From positions 9,949,726 through 10,013,725 of the forward strand of contig NC_089756.1 of NCBI RefSeq assembly GCF_040412425.1: 64,000 bases of DNA, read 5' to 3'. This stretch comes from Macrobrachium rosenbergii. Taxonomy: Eukaryota > Arthropoda > Malacostraca > Decapoda > Palaemonidae. Made by a program: the position numbers and the translations under genes. Positions 45,105-58,878 of this stretch are shown in pieces. Below the pieces are notes generated by a model. That model worked only from the letters and a program-made list of their open reading frames with translations. It made no database searches and was not told where the DNA came from. Every line of letters starts with the position of its first letter. Position 1 is the stretch's first letter.

Positions 45105-45410
45105 GAAATAAATTTTTTACTCACATCGGGATCGAACCCTGGTCTGTCAAGTCAGAGTCTAGGGCATTAGCAATTTTCCACACAAGCCATAAAAGAAGTT
45201 GGAACCTAAGCGCTATGTACCTGGCGTTTTTCCCGGGCGGAGTCCTGGGCATTAGCAGTCATAAAAGGACTTGGAGCTGCCAGGGAAAAACCTCAGGTAC
45301 TTAATACTTAGATTCCAACTTCTTTTATGGCTTGTACAGAGAAATTGCTAACGTCCTGGACACTTACTTGAAAGACTGGGGTTTGGTCCCAGTGTGAGTC
45401 AGAAATTTAT
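45105..45410. repeat. Inverted pair of tRNA-like SINE segments
   Basis: 45105-45228 is on the minus strand and its partner 45295-45410 on the plus strand; they pair over about 110 bases. Read in SINE orientation both show GGGTT.GRTCCC, which fits a pol III B box, after GCTAACG.CCT. Between them is a second small hairpin (ACCTGGCGTTTTTCCCGGGC and its partner near 45280). Confidence 0.6.
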
Positions 45411-45472
45411 ATTATGTATATATATATGTATATATAGACATATATAATATATATGTGTATATATACATACAT

Positions 45473-45535
<63 letters not shown>
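45411..45535. repeat. (TA)n microsatellite
   Basis: TA-rich, becoming pure (TA)n at 45474-45534. Confidence 0.9.
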
Positions 45536-45800
<265 letters not shown>

Positions 45801-45861
45801 TGCCTTTATATATATACATATTTACATGTATATATATACATATATATTTATATATAGATAT

Positions 45862-45953
45862 AAATTTCTGACTCACATCGGGACCGAACCCCGGTCTTTC
45901 AAGTGAGAGTCCAAGGCGTTAGCAATTTCTCTGTACAAGTCATAGAAGAAATA

Positions 45954-46029
<76 letters not shown>

Positions 46030-46110
46030 TACATACATACATACAGGGCAATTTTAATTAACGACAAATAAACCCAACAATAAAATTAACCTTCATACCT
46101 CTTGATTTAC
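45862..46110. repeat. Third tRNA-like segment, (TA)n and flanking repeat
   Basis: 45862-45945 repeats the 45105-45180 segment in the same (minus) orientation (GACCGAACCCCGGTCTTTCA). It is followed by (TA)n at 45955-46026 and by a third copy of the 45736 segment at 46047-46110. Confidence 0.65.
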
Positions 46111-46360
46111 TGGCTTTTGTAAACGGCCGGCTCCCTATCAGGGTCTTTCCTGGGTACGAGAGAGCATGCGCGCACGCACGGGGGTCCAGGCGCGTTCCTT
46201 TGAAAGTGAATACCGTATCTCAATCTCCCTCTTAACCTTCACCTTTGCAAAGTTTGACTGATAATGGATGTTTCACATGGCGACGTTTAAGTGCAGGTGC
46301 TGTAATGAGATATTATACCAACCTTTGTCTCCAAATGCTTTCTCTGATAGGAATTTGAAG

Positions 46361-46361
<1 letters not shown>

Positions 46362-46439
<78 letters not shown>

Positions 46440-46488
46440 TTCGGACAATGTGACATTTTATTGCCTATTCACACATTTTTTTATCATA

Positions 46489-46539
<51 letters not shown>

Positions 46540-46597
46540 GCGTTGGTTAGAAAGACATTTATTGTTCTATTACATAAATACTGTTCTAATAAGAATA

Positions 46598-46664
<67 letters not shown>

Positions 46665-46720
46665 GTGCCTTGGTCAAAAAGAGATTTATTGTTCTATTAC
46701 CTAAAAACTGTTCTGATAAG

Positions 46721-46787
<67 letters not shown>

Positions 46788-46835
46788 CTTAGGTAAAAAG
46801 ACATTTTTGTTTTTGTATCTAAATATCATCCTAAT

Positions 46836-46896
<61 letters not shown>

Positions 46897-46936
46897 CTGA
46901 GTAAAAAGATTTTTGTATGCAGATACCATCTTAATG

Positions 46937-47005
<69 letters not shown>

Positions 47006-47057
47006 CTTGGTTAAAAAGACATTTATTGTTATTTTACATAAATACCATTCTAACAAG

Positions 47058-47134
<77 letters not shown>

Positions 47135-47257
47135 CTTGGGTAAAAAGAATGATTTTTCCTTGTATGTAAATACCATCCTAGTAAAATGAGAGAGAGAAAA
47201 AGAGGGTACCTTGGGTAAAAAGAAATGTTTTGTTTTTTATGAAAATACCATCCTAAT

Positions 47258-47332
<75 letters not shown>
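46362..47332. repeat. Compound satellite of (GA)n and a 55-65 bp spacer
   Basis: Eight (GA)n tracts alternate with related spacers (GTACCTTGGTAAAAAGACAT, then TTATTGTT.TATTACATAAAT and CTAATAAGAATAA). Spacers lie at about 46535, 46662, 46785, 46892, 47003, 47132 and 47206. The spacer and the GA tract were multiplied together. Confidence 0.85.
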
Positions 47333-47645
47333 CGATAATCGGAAAACTGAAATGATCGGCTCCTGTGAAGTTGGGGAAGAAAATAACGACAGAAAAAATA
47401 AACAAAGATTATTTCTTGGGAAATTTACGTGAGAGATGCCTTAAAACGTTCCTTCGATCGTGCGGTATAGTCGCTATTTGTGGTTGCCAGATGCTGAAAA
47501 AGATTATTTTAAAATCTAAAAGTGTTGCAAACCGCATAACTTTCTACTCAGCTAAGTGCACTGGATACCTGAATCATTAAATGTATTTTTACCGAAGATG
47601 CAAAATACTTTGACAAAAGTAATTATCTCTTCCCAAGGGTACTAC

Positions 47646-47647
<2 letters not shown>

Positions 47648-47733
<86 letters not shown>
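47648..47733. repeat. (GA)n microsatellite
   Basis: About 86 bases, perfect. Confidence 0.95.
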
Positions 47734-47736
<3 letters not shown>

Positions 47737-47830
47737 GTCAAAAGTGATAGACCAACGCATCTAATTTATCACTCTTTACACCGAGTGCAGTGCGCAATCT
47801 ACTTTTAAACAGGTAATAGTATAATTTCCC

Positions 47831-47832
<2 letters not shown>

Positions 47833-47876
<44 letters not shown>

Positions 47877-47879
47877 GAG
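47833..47879. repeat. (CA)n/(GA)n microsatellite
   Basis: Short CA run followed by GA run. Confidence 0.85.
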
Positions 47880-48042
47880 CATCATTTCCAGCACTTGAAT
47901 GGTGCGTCAGAGTAAACTGTCCCGAATTCCAGAACAAGTTTTGTGCTCAGGGCTTTCACGAGTGTCATCTACGTTGTGAGACTCAAAAGTTTTACGCGGC
48001 GGCTGTTTCCTAGTTCTCAAAAATGCAGCTAAGACCCGCAAG
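47880..48042 (+). other. Possible 5' exon of the UNC93/MFSD11-like gene
   Basis: AAAATGCAGCTAAGACCCGC is followed by AAG and a strong donor GTAAGT at 48043. The short frame from the ATG at 48023 leaves two bases before the donor. If joined to the weak acceptor at 52291-52292 it would read in frame into the 52300 ATG; joined to 50278 it would meet a stop at once. There is no transcript evidence. A chance donor is quite possible. Confidence 0.25.
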
Positions 48043-49298
48043 GTAAGTTTTCTTTCCTTTCTTCTCTATATCGTAAAAATGACCACGATTCCTACGGCGT
48101 TTTAATTTACGAAACGACAGTTCACATCCATCTTGACTGACAGAGTTGAGAGGGAAACCCAGACCGGTTACAAAGAGTGCAACTTTATCAAGGGATCGGA
48201 GAGTGTAAGTACCGGGTCTAACCTCCCTAGCCCTTGATGAGTTTCAAGTGACCTTTTATGAGCGAATATTCATTATAGGATCAGATGCCAAGAGTGGCTC
48301 AGTCCGGTCTCTCACGTAGGGGAGTTGGGACTAGAAGCGAACCTTTCAAACAAGATCGCACCAGAAAACGTCATCGGGAGGGTTTTCACTTTCTGGAAAA
48401 TTAGGCGTTTGATTAGAAACTTGAGAAGCAAACATTTATCTCACATTCGCATAAGTATTGTCAGCTCTATGATAACAGGCAAACATAAAAAAATAATTAA
48501 TTGATTTGCCTTTCATTGTCCAAAAGGTGGACATCATTGGTTCAACCTCTGGAACTGAAAGTTCAATAACATTCTGCTTCTTTTTTATCGGCCTAAAATG
48601 GGGGTATTTGAAAATGGTATTTTGGGGGGTTGCAACTCAAATTTTACAATTAAAATATCTCGTGGGATATAAATGAGAAAAGTAAAGGAAGAACAACCGT
48701 ATCAGCTAATCAATACTAATATATCTTATGCTTGTAGCCTCAAAGCTGGGTCATTTGAAACTGTCATCCCTTGTTAGTGCTGTAACTAGGTTTCCACAAG
48801 AAAACAACCCATGAAAAGTTAATATGAAACCATGATGCGCTACCATAGTACCATCAAATCATCTTCATTGAAGTAAGCCACATTTTATGAGCGAGATAAT
48901 TACTTTGCAGGAATAACAAAAAGGAAAACGTTGCTTCTTTAATTCATCTGTAACCACACCTTTAGAACCATCATGCCTCTAAGATTACTTCAGGTCAGCT
49001 TGAGAGCCAAAGGTACCCTGTGACGGAATCTGCACCAGAGGAGACGCTGAAGGTGAATGTTTATCCAAGGTCTTTAAACCTGGGCGCATTTAAAACTCGA
49101 TCTATACAAACACGTCACGTGATGAGCGCATGGCTGCTCTATTATGGCAGGGAGAAGTGGATTACCAACTTTATATTAAGATAAAGAGAAATCAATGGCT
49201 TAACAATGACGGAATAAATGGCAATTGGTAGCATGTTTTTTTTTACCACAAAGTAAATATCACAGGAGATGGTTTTTCCACCAATACTTACCTCAGTG

Positions 49299-49299
49299 T

Positions 49300-49363
<64 letters not shown>
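49299..49363. repeat. (GA)n microsatellite
   Basis: About 64 bases. Confidence 0.95.
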
Positions 49364-49365
<2 letters not shown>

Positions 49366-49793
49366 CCCGGTGAACGTAAGTCGTATTTATAGTGATGCAC
49401 GTATCTGAGATAGTTACCCATGTATTATCTTCATAGTTCATTTTAGTGGTTTAATTAAAACCTTAAGAAACTTTTTTTTTTTTACTTTGCTGATTTCCCC
49501 ACTTAGGTTTTACAAGTTTCTCGGAGACCGTGCTTTCTAGCGCAGTCCATTACTTTCTCTTGTTAATTTCTTTGTTTTGTACATTTTCACCCATTTTTCG
49601 TTTTCATTTTGTGAAAAGATTTTTGCACGAGATTTCACAATTTTTGTTTTAAGGACGATGATTAGGTAACTTCCGACGATTTACTTAAGCTTGCTTCAGA
49701 AGCTCTAAAGCGAAAGTGCAAGTCACTACCTTTTTTTTTTTTTTTAGTATATTGACATTTGTTTGTCTTTTAAGGCTCGTGTTTACTCCACAT

Positions 49794-49794
<1 letters not shown>

Positions 49795-49864
<70 letters not shown>
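49795..49864. repeat. (GA)n microsatellite
   Basis: About 70 bases. Confidence 0.95.
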
Positions 49865-49867
<3 letters not shown>

Positions 49868-50278
49868 TGTCATGAAAATATATCTGGTTCCAAAGGATTT
49901 AATTCAGCGCCCATTGCTCTTATCGTAACAATTGATCAGTTTATCGTTATCTGCGTATGTTTGTTCTGTGAAGGCTAACAGCATCTTTGCACTGACTTAA
50001 TGAAAGGTTTTCAACTAGGCTTAATTTGATTTAATCTCAAGCTTGCCTTATGCAGTTTTTGCTGCTAACCTCTGATGTTTACAAACCCGTTGCAATGTAA
50101 ACTTAACGGAAAGGAAATGTTTGATTAATGCAGCAGTCAAAATGAGAGCCAACGATGTCAAATATGGCACCATTGCTTTTGTGGGTCAGTCACTAGAGAG
50201 CTGGTAGCCTTTTACGAGGCACAGAGTTTAGTTCCATGTCTTGTGTCTTTCTCTCCACATCTCTCCCTCCTATCACAG

Positions 50279-50371
50279 TTAAACATGGATCGACGGTTTA
50301 TGTGCGTGCTATTACTTGGATTAGCTTACATGTTTTCCTTCATGGCATTTCAGACGATGAGTGTCATTGAG
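50279..50371 (+). CDS. UNC93/MFSD11-like exon, TM1 version a
   Basis: A pyrimidine-rich tract (TCTTTCTCTCCACATCTCTC) and CAG precede the exon, and GTAAGT follows at 50372. The ATG at 50285 opens 29 codons, ending phase 0: M-D-R-R-F, then 'VLLLGLAYMFSFMAFQTMSVIE'. From memory of the family, MFSD11-type UNC93-like proteins start with a short tail and a first helix reading LG.(A/G)FMF.FTAFQT, and this fits well. Such proteins are 12-helix, MFS-fold membrane proteins of unclear transport role. The remaining exons are not found in this window. A gene name cannot be fixed from 29 residues. Confidence 0.55.
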
Positions 50372-52292
50372 GTAAGTCCTTGATAAGTTTATTTACTGCG
50401 AACACTGTATCAGGCACTTTTAAATTTAGCGCCACATTGTCATTCATACATGAATGAATTTATAATTTTACGAACATCTTTGTATTACTACGTAATATGG
50501 TAAGAAATGTTTGCAGTTATCACGAAATTTTATTTATTAGTAATAAGTATGTGGAGAATTTGAAATGTAATTTATTATAACAGGTTATTGAAATATAACT
50601 TTCTTAACGAATTTTAAAGTTTGTTTTGGTTACTTCAATAACAATGAGATACGAGGCTTAAGCGACCTGATCTGTCAAATTAAGTGACTGTGAAGTGCTA
50701 CTGACACTTAAAAGATGAAATAGTGATCAAATTGGATTTATGTACAAATTTGAAGGTCAATAAGGAGCCGAAACTAAATCAGAACAACCTAACTTATTGT
50801 AGTGATCAAAAATAATTTACTGGTAGTTATACGAGACCAGGCTACTCAAGGAAGTGACGTTAAACCTGGGTTAGGCAAGGCCCAGTCTGCATTAGTGAGT
50901 TACGATATGACGTGGCTTATTCTGATTGCTTACAATTAATTTTTTTAGCCTTTGATCAGTGTAGGTTATTAATGGTGAGCAGACATAACTAGATGGTTCA
51001 GGGTTTTGTGTTTACCGTTGCGTGAATAATTTCAAGCATAGTGTATTGACGATAGGTAGGTAAGGCTACAGCTTTACAGTATTGTATATCTTTTATCAGT
51101 ATTACCCCTTTGATTATAGCCTAGTGAGACTTGCATACAAGCTGGTAAGGCTACATATGCTTTCTGTAGCTTATTCTAACCTGTTTTATCACAAGACAAC
51201 TAGGATGGGCTAATAATGTTTGGTTAGGCTGACGAAAAACATATGCTTTTAATAATCTTCTTAGCATAAAGTTGTGTGTAAGGTGTATGGTTTGCCGTTC
51301 ATGTCATTACTTCTATTTTGGGTTGCATAATATAGGAATTATTATTTTATTTGCATTTAAATCTTAGTCAGCCAGTAATAGGTTAAGCAAGGAAAGAAGT
51401 TATAATTTGTAATAACCACACTTCCCAACATTTTAGCCCATAGAATTTTCTTGTATCATTTGGCCTACTTAGCTTAGGATTGGGTTAAGTATGCAGAAAA
51501 GTATCCTGTAGAAGGAAAAGTCAACTTAATGTCAGTTTGATCTGCCAATAAATCAGTTACCGTAGCTGTTTTATAATATAGGATGAAAGCAATTTGTTTC
51601 CTTTGTTGTTTATTACTATTAGATTATGTTCAGTAATGGCTGAGAGCTAGTGAATTACTTTTGATAATTTGTAGGGTTAGTTTTTTGTTACGTATAATTC
51701 TTTCCAGAAAGACAATTAAAATGTGGTTTAAATGAGGCACTTTCAAGTTCTATTTTTAGTACTTTGTGGCATGAAACTATGCTTGATTTGATTCCACACA
51801 TACTTAGCAGGTACCGGTACAGAAACTCATTGCTGTCCTTAGGAAGGTTATGGTTTTGTCAGTTATGTTTGTTAACTAAGTTTTGCAAGACAGAATTTTT
51901 ACTCATAGATAACAGGTAATATTCTATGACTTTTGGATAATTCAATTTAGGACCACAATCCTAAATATTTTGTGTAGATTTTTGTATTGAATGTTAGATT
52001 ATATGGTAGTTAGCAACTGTAAGACTAATGTAATTATGATATTTTTTATGAGATTTCATTTTACTGTACATACTTCTCTTTTTATTGAATAGTATATCAT
52101 AGGTAGAAGTCTTTGTGTCATTGGACATACAGTACAGTGATACATTTTTAAAGCTATTAACAGTGATCCAAGCAGGTTGAAATTATACAAGTCTGTAAGA
52201 GTATAGTGTCTTTTATGAAATGCAGATAAAGCTAGAACTTTTATGTATAGTCATAAAGAGGAAATTCTGCAATGAAGCACTGTGTAGTGCAG
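50372..52292. other. Intron-like sequence between alternative exons
   Basis: AT-rich unique DNA, no repeats recognised, no frame over 60 codons. Confidence 0.5.
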
Positions 52293-52557
52293 TGGGTCAA
52301 TGTTGGTGAAGAGTAGCAAGATGACTTTTCGGAAAAGAAAGAGTTGGAGTGACAATCTTGACAGAATGGGGGAGACAGAACCTCTCATTGATGAAGACTC
52401 AGAAGTATTTGAAAGTGAGGCATCAGAGCCTTTGGATCCAGAAAGAGACGTAGAATCTGAAAGAGTACAGACCCCTAAGAGCTTTGCTGTCATCATAGCT
52501 CTGGGTCTGGGTTTTATGGCCATCTTTACAGCCTTCAATACAATCAGTATGATAATG
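52293..52557 (+). CDS. UNC93/MFSD11-like exon, TM1 version b with long N-terminal tail
   Basis: From the ATG at 52300, 86 codons run to a GTAAGT donor at 52558, phase 0 as in version a. The first 60 residues are hydrophilic and acidic (RKRKSW near the start, then 'GETEPLIDEDSEVFESEASE'). Then comes a helix, 'VIIALGLGFMAIFTAFNTISMIM'. It matches the helix of 50279-50371 at 10 of 21 positions, including LGL, FxAF and the T.S.I end. ETEPLI fits the [DE]xxxL[LI] sorting signal of late endosome/lysosome membrane proteins. The acceptor at 52292 is weak, so this could instead be a first exon with its own promoter. A separate paralogous gene is the alternative. Confidence 0.5.
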
Positions 52558-53645
52558 GTAAGTTCAAGTTGATATGTTAATGTTTTTTGTTTATTCAGTA
52601 GTTTACTTTTTTGTATCAGAGACATTCATCTGTTTACAGTGTCATCCTGCTACAGAAGGAATTAAAAGTTTTGTTTTTACTCTTGATTTAGCATGTAGCA
52701 CCTACTAGTTTGTAGTTTCATCAAGAAAGAAACCTTCAGAAAGGGATATTTCTTCAAAGCTAAGTAGTAGATGAGTTTTTGTTCTAATTTCCTCAGTGGA
52801 TGCATGTCTTGAGGTAAGGATGTGACTAACACAGTAATAATAATGGTAATAACAATTAAAATATTTAGCTAGGCCACTGAGGCACTTTTCTAGACTCCTC
52901 CCATGATGGCCTGAATGATTTATTCTTAAGTGTCAAAACTGATGGAATAAGGAAGGTAGACAGCATCTAGCTTTGGCAAAAAGGGTGCTGCAATTGCAGA
53001 AGTGTTTAAAACATGGTGCAGAAGGCATGCTGTATGCATCAACTTTTTTGTGGTATGTTATGGCTGGTAATAGTATAATACTAAAGTGAGGGCTCATAAA
53101 ATTGACTACTGTAGCCTAATTCAGATGGTGATCAAATATTTTTGATGTGCTAGTTAAAATTTTGGGTAGTTTAGAATGATATAGACTCTTATGAAATGCT
53201 TAAAGCTAAATGTTGTGATTAGGGGTAAGTTTTAGGACGGCATGAAGAATTTATTTTAACAGTTTTGGTCAAATATCGTCAAAAGGATATTTGATTTGAA
53301 ACTTCATGTATTTTCCTGTTAATACATGAATAAAGAACACATTTCGAGTGGAAATTCCTTTATCTGCTAGTCTCTGAGCCCAGTGAAGTCACTGTGGTTT
53401 AGCTACATTACAGAATAGGTCTTATATTTTCTTGTCTCCAAAGTTGAGGATTTTTTTTATTGAAATAGAATTTTATACTCAGTTGATTGGGAGTGGATGA
53501 TGGGAGAGGGACTATTTTTAGTACTAATAATATGTTATGATATGTATGTTAAATGCTCTGTGGGTCAGAATAAAAAAAAAAACTTTTTTGGTAGTTCCCA
53601 AATAAAATACATAGTATGTGATCTTTTGTCATGTGTATGGATGGC
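52558..53645. other. Intron-like sequence
   Basis: No domain, repeat or further exon recognised. Confidence 0.45.
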
Positions 53646-53646
53646 A

Positions 53647-53735
<89 letters not shown>
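53646..53735. repeat. (ATT)n microsatellite
   Basis: About 30 trinucleotide units. Confidence 0.95.
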
Positions 53736-55125
53736 GTGATGCTTTTGTACTACTGTATAGTACTGTGAGGTACTTTCTTGAAAAATGTTGTGCACTTTTA
53801 TGATTAATATGTGGAAGTTTTTTTGATAGTCATCAAAAATATATTTCATTAATTTTCTGAATATTTTGAGGCAGTATCTATTTCTACCATTATATGTAGT
53901 ACAGTACTTGTTTTCTCTTGTCTTGTGGACAAGTTGTATTTATTCCGAGGTTAATCAATAACTTCATTCTTACTTCCCTAGTTGTTTCAATCCTTTTCAT
54001 ATTTTGTGAGCTCTCATTAATGTGCTTAGGCAAAGTTTAATTAGGCCAAGGAAAATAGTAATTAGGCTATTATTTCCCCAGTCATCTTTTCTTTGTTACC
54101 TGAATACTTTTTATTTATCTTTAACAGAGTTGAACTGAGAGTCCGTTGTTTCCAGTTGATACCTATTTTCCTTATTATTTTCTTGAGTTTCAATCATAAG
54201 GATGACCTTTTTCTCAGCATAGACCAACTTCCTCTGTTTGTCCTAGCTGTACGTTTTAGCTTGGATTTTTCTCTGTAATAGCTTCTAAACTATGTACTAC
54301 CATGAAACATTTCATTCTTTGCCTTCTTTCTAAATTTGTGATCTAGGCCCCAACTCAAAGTCATGTTGCAGGCCTGTTTGCCTTCTCTGTTTCATTTTTC
54401 ACATGAACAGTACACTGAAGAGTTATTTTACACTGAAGAGTTATTTCATTTTTATTAAATGTTGTCCTATGAAGAAACTTTTTTCTGCCAATTTCAGTTT
54501 CTCTTCATAAAAGAACATAACCCTGACTGAACATGTGATCTGGGTTCTGTATTTGTTGTTTTGTAAGCACACATAAAGACGGTGAAAATGTTGAAGGTCC
54601 AAACTTCCTTAAAGCAGCAGACTGCAGCATAAAATATGGTATTCATTATTTTGTATGATAATGAATGGAATCTTTTACCAAGCAGTTATGGGAAGGCAGC
54701 CTGTGAATATTAAATTAGCTTTAATAATCGAATTCATATGATTACTGTGGGGAAGCTAATGTAGGTCATGGTAGTTCTTATTTATGTCTTGGGTCCAAAT
54801 TCCCATGTTCAGTGTTAGAGGATTGCCAATGCTATAATATTTCAGCATCCGGTATTTATTACAGTGCGTCAGTTATCATGAATGATATAAAAATTTGGAC
54901 CAAGTAGTTAGTCTTAAAAGTTAAAGAGGCCTCACCCATAAAGCTGAATTTGGAATCTTGGATCCTTCAGTCCATACCTTCACTTTGTACAGTTGTAGCA
55001 CAGTGTGGTTCTATCCCCAAATTTTTATATTTTATAAATATAGTTCATTGCAGCTTACTGTTGATATTAAAATACTGGGTACTTGTACTGTTTCTCTCTC
55101 TCTCTCTGTATATGCAGTAAATATA

Positions 55126-55128
<3 letters not shown>
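53736..55128. other. Intron-like or intergenic sequence
   Basis: No gene recognised. A direct repeat of about 20 bases (ACACTGAAGAGTTATTT) occurs at 54413 and 54431. Confidence 0.45.

Positions 55129-55189
<61 letters not shown>
55129..55189. repeat. (TA)n microsatellite
   Basis: About 60 bases. Confidence 0.95.
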
Positions 55190-55192
<3 letters not shown>

Positions 55193-55992
55193 ATCTTTCC
55201 CCTGTATGCTTTTCTCCTTTTGAGATCGTGAGCAAACCACGAACCTAGCAAATGTAGGTCGAGAATTGTTTCACTCAGTCACAGGTGTGTATGTACATAT
55301 AAATGTATACATATATATGTATACATATATATGTGGCGTTTTATTTTTGTGGTTCAAGGTTTATGATTAGAAATTCGTTCACTAATGAAGACTAATGAAG
55401 CACATCTGACGTCTTTGATTTTTTGTTTTACCGTTAAATGCCAAGACCAAGTATATTAGAGGTTTTTCTTGGGAATAAATTCAGTGATTCTGGGAATTTT
55501 TCATGAATAAACAGTTATGGGTTATGGGAGAATTTGTTAAAGAAACAGAGACTGGGAATTTATGCTAAGAGAAACCGAGTGAGGTAGAGAGTTTTCTTAG
55601 TAAAATATTTATCTAAAAATGTGAGTTTTTTTTTGGGGGGGGGTTTGGTTTCTTTGAAAAATAGTGGTGTACAAGTCTGCGTAGAAATCAAAGAAAACTG
55701 TGCTGGCGAATTTTTATTGACAGACGGCTTTTGATTAAAAAACTCAAAAGGAGGATGCGTAAGAGTGGTCTGTTACTCTTAGACGACTTTCTTGTTCATG
55801 GAATAAATTAAACCCAGTCGTGTACCTGCACCATTTTTTTAAAATTCTCCAAGAGCTGTGACTGTGCATAGATAGCTGACAGTGGAAGGCGTCCTGTGTT
55901 CCCGGATGTACTCCCTTTTTTTTTCTTCTTTTTTGGTGCAACTGATCAACTCTCTAAGGTTAGGTATGCGTCTGTTTACATTCACTTTTGGA

Positions 55993-55999
<7 letters not shown>
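55190..55999. other. Non-coding stretch
   Basis: Nothing recognised. Short G8 and T-rich runs at 55627-55645. Confidence 0.45.
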
Positions 56000-56055
<56 letters not shown>

Positions 56056-56121
56056 CAGTGTTGTTTCTGATTAAATTCGACAATATTTTTCTAGTATGAT
56101 CTGAAGGGATGTGCATTGATG

Positions 56122-56184
<63 letters not shown>
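56000..56184. repeat. Two (CT)n microsatellites
   Basis: CT tracts at 56000-56051 and 56122-56184, separated by about 70 unique bases. Confidence 0.95.
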
Positions 56185-57095
<911 letters not shown>

Positions 57096-57177
57096 AAAAT
57101 ATGTATAATTATTATATATATATTATGTATATATATACCGGTATATATTATTTGCTTATTAAAGGTAAGTTTCTCAT

Positions 57178-57449
57178 TGGACGGGTTGGTAACGTTCTCG
57201 CTAGCACTCTGCTGGGCCCGCGTTCGATTCTCTGACCAGCCAATGAAGAATTAGAGAAATTTGTTTCTGATGATATAAATTCATTTCTCGTTATAATGTG
57301 GTTCGGATTCCACAATAAGCTGTAGGTCCCGTTGCTAGGTAACCAGTTGGTTCTTAGCCACGTAAAATAAATCTAATCCTTCGGGCTACCCCTAGGAGAG
57401 CTGTTAATTAGGTCAGTGGTCCGGTTAAACTAAGGTATACTTAACTTAT
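57178..57449 (+). mobile_element. tRNA-derived SINE, full-length copy
   Basis: The head GGACGGGTTGGTAACG..., GCGTTCGATTC has A-box and B-box-like blocks of a pol III promoter. The body (GTGGTTCGGATTCCACAATA, GTTGCTAGGTAACCAGTTGG, ATCCTTCGGGCTACCC) recurs at 62943-63160. It ends AAGGTATACTTAACTT. Mobilisation would depend on a LINE. Confidence 0.75.
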
Positions 57450-58090
57450 TAATGGTGCAGTATTTCTGTTGGTTCTGAGTTTTGCCGATTTATGTTAATT
57501 TCAGTTGTGAAGCTTTTCCCATTCAGACTTCCGGGACATAGAACGGAAATCTTTTGCTTTCAAGCCTTTCTGATATTCAGTGGGAGTTTTACAAAATTTC
57601 GCATTATTATTATTATTTGTAAAACTCTCATTGAAAACAAAGATTTTTGCATAATGGGTCGAACTTCTAGCCAACTGGAACTACCAATACTCGAGTCTCG
57701 GATGATAAAACAGCTTGTTCCGAAATTGAACACTCAGACCTCGGCTGTTCCCTTATACCTGTCGTAATAATAATGTTTTTGTGGCTTTGTTTCTCTTTCG
57801 AAGACCTCATTTTCTGTGTTTGTGTCGTACTGACAGATTGGCCCCATACCCTTAGTCACTTTTATTTGTTGATTGTTTTCTCAATGTGATTTTAAATTTT
57901 AGTGTTTTAAAACATAAATATTTTAAATATATATATTTTTTACTTGTCTTTTATACGTTCTATTTGTTTTAATTAATTTCTCAGTGTTTTGCCTGTTCCT
58001 CGGTGTCCCTTGTGTAAAATAATTTCCCTTTTAAGTCGACTGTCGTTTTTTATGTTCTGACTTTGCCTTTGTATGTTTTTTTTTTTTCTG

Positions 58091-58093
<3 letters not shown>
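57450..58093. other. Non-coding stretch
   Basis: No domain in the frame 57492-57767; nothing else recognised. Confidence 0.45.
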
Positions 58094-58167
<74 letters not shown>

Positions 58168-58247
58168 CAGTGAATGCTATTGCAAAGTAATTAAGTTAAG
58201 GGGCAGGATTTGACAGTGATTAAAAAAGTTATAAAATTTAAATTACA

Positions 58248-58340
<93 letters not shown>
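58094..58340. repeat. Two (TA)n microsatellites
   Basis: TA tracts at 58094-58164 and 58249-58340. Confidence 0.95.
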
Positions 58341-58342
<2 letters not shown>

Positions 58343-58819
58343 TCTGTGTGTCTGTGTAATCTTGTAACGACCAGGGGTAAATAAATGCGCAGACGGCTAG
58401 AATAGTATAACGCTGGACTATTGTTTCGACATCCCACACAAAACTGCTACTCAATGTCACAGATGTACTCTTACACATTACGTAAAAGTTGATCACAAGG
58501 ACAATGGCTTCCTATAGTTCCTACAAATCACCTTTGAATCTACGAGGTACATACACAGACACACATACATGTATATGGGTGTGTGTGTGTGTGTATGTTC
58601 GCACGCATATCAGCTGACATTATTGTGAAGTATTTAAATAAAAGGACAGGATTTGACAAGGATTGAAAAAAGCGTTAACGAATTTCAGTTTTGTAAGACC
58701 TGGAATGAACATTGTTATCCACTGACTGGTACTTTTCTACGTCTTATCTGAAAAAAAGGGATGCCACAAACATGATATATCACGTGGGCACTATTAAAAT
58801 AAAACCAGAAATTTCCCGG
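58341..58819. other. Non-coding stretch
   Basis: Nothing recognised. A segment near 58640-58680 (AGGACAGGATTTGACAAGGA) repeats part of 58200-58225. Confidence 0.4.
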
Positions 58820-58878
58820 TTAACTGGAACTCAAGTCAGTGGCCCCGGTGGACTTGTTTCATATGGATAGGTTTCATC

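Larger units (their letters stand above)
48043..50278. other. Intron-like or intergenic sequence
   Basis: No domain seen. Contains (GA)n at 49299-49363 and 49795-49864. A second exon-like segment (acceptor CTGACAG near 48144, donor GTAAGT near 48207, open between) is too short to judge. Confidence 0.35.

Noticed and set aside
45105..45180. Possible tRNA genes on the minus strand
   Set aside because: The anticodon stem is not paired and the segment recurs in inverted copies, so SINE-like repeats are more likely.
46268..47747. Open frames of RERERE and SLSLSL type
   Set aside because: They are (GA)n/(CT)n microsatellites read in frame.
48144..48206. Second small exon after 48043
   Set aside because: Acceptor and donor are plausible and the frame is open, but 60 bases without homology are too little to call.
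54093..54278. Hydrophobic 61-codon frame as a further membrane-protein exon
   Set aside because: It is rich in Phe/Leu from T-rich DNA, has no splice sites at sensible places and no similarity to MFSD11-type helices that I can see.
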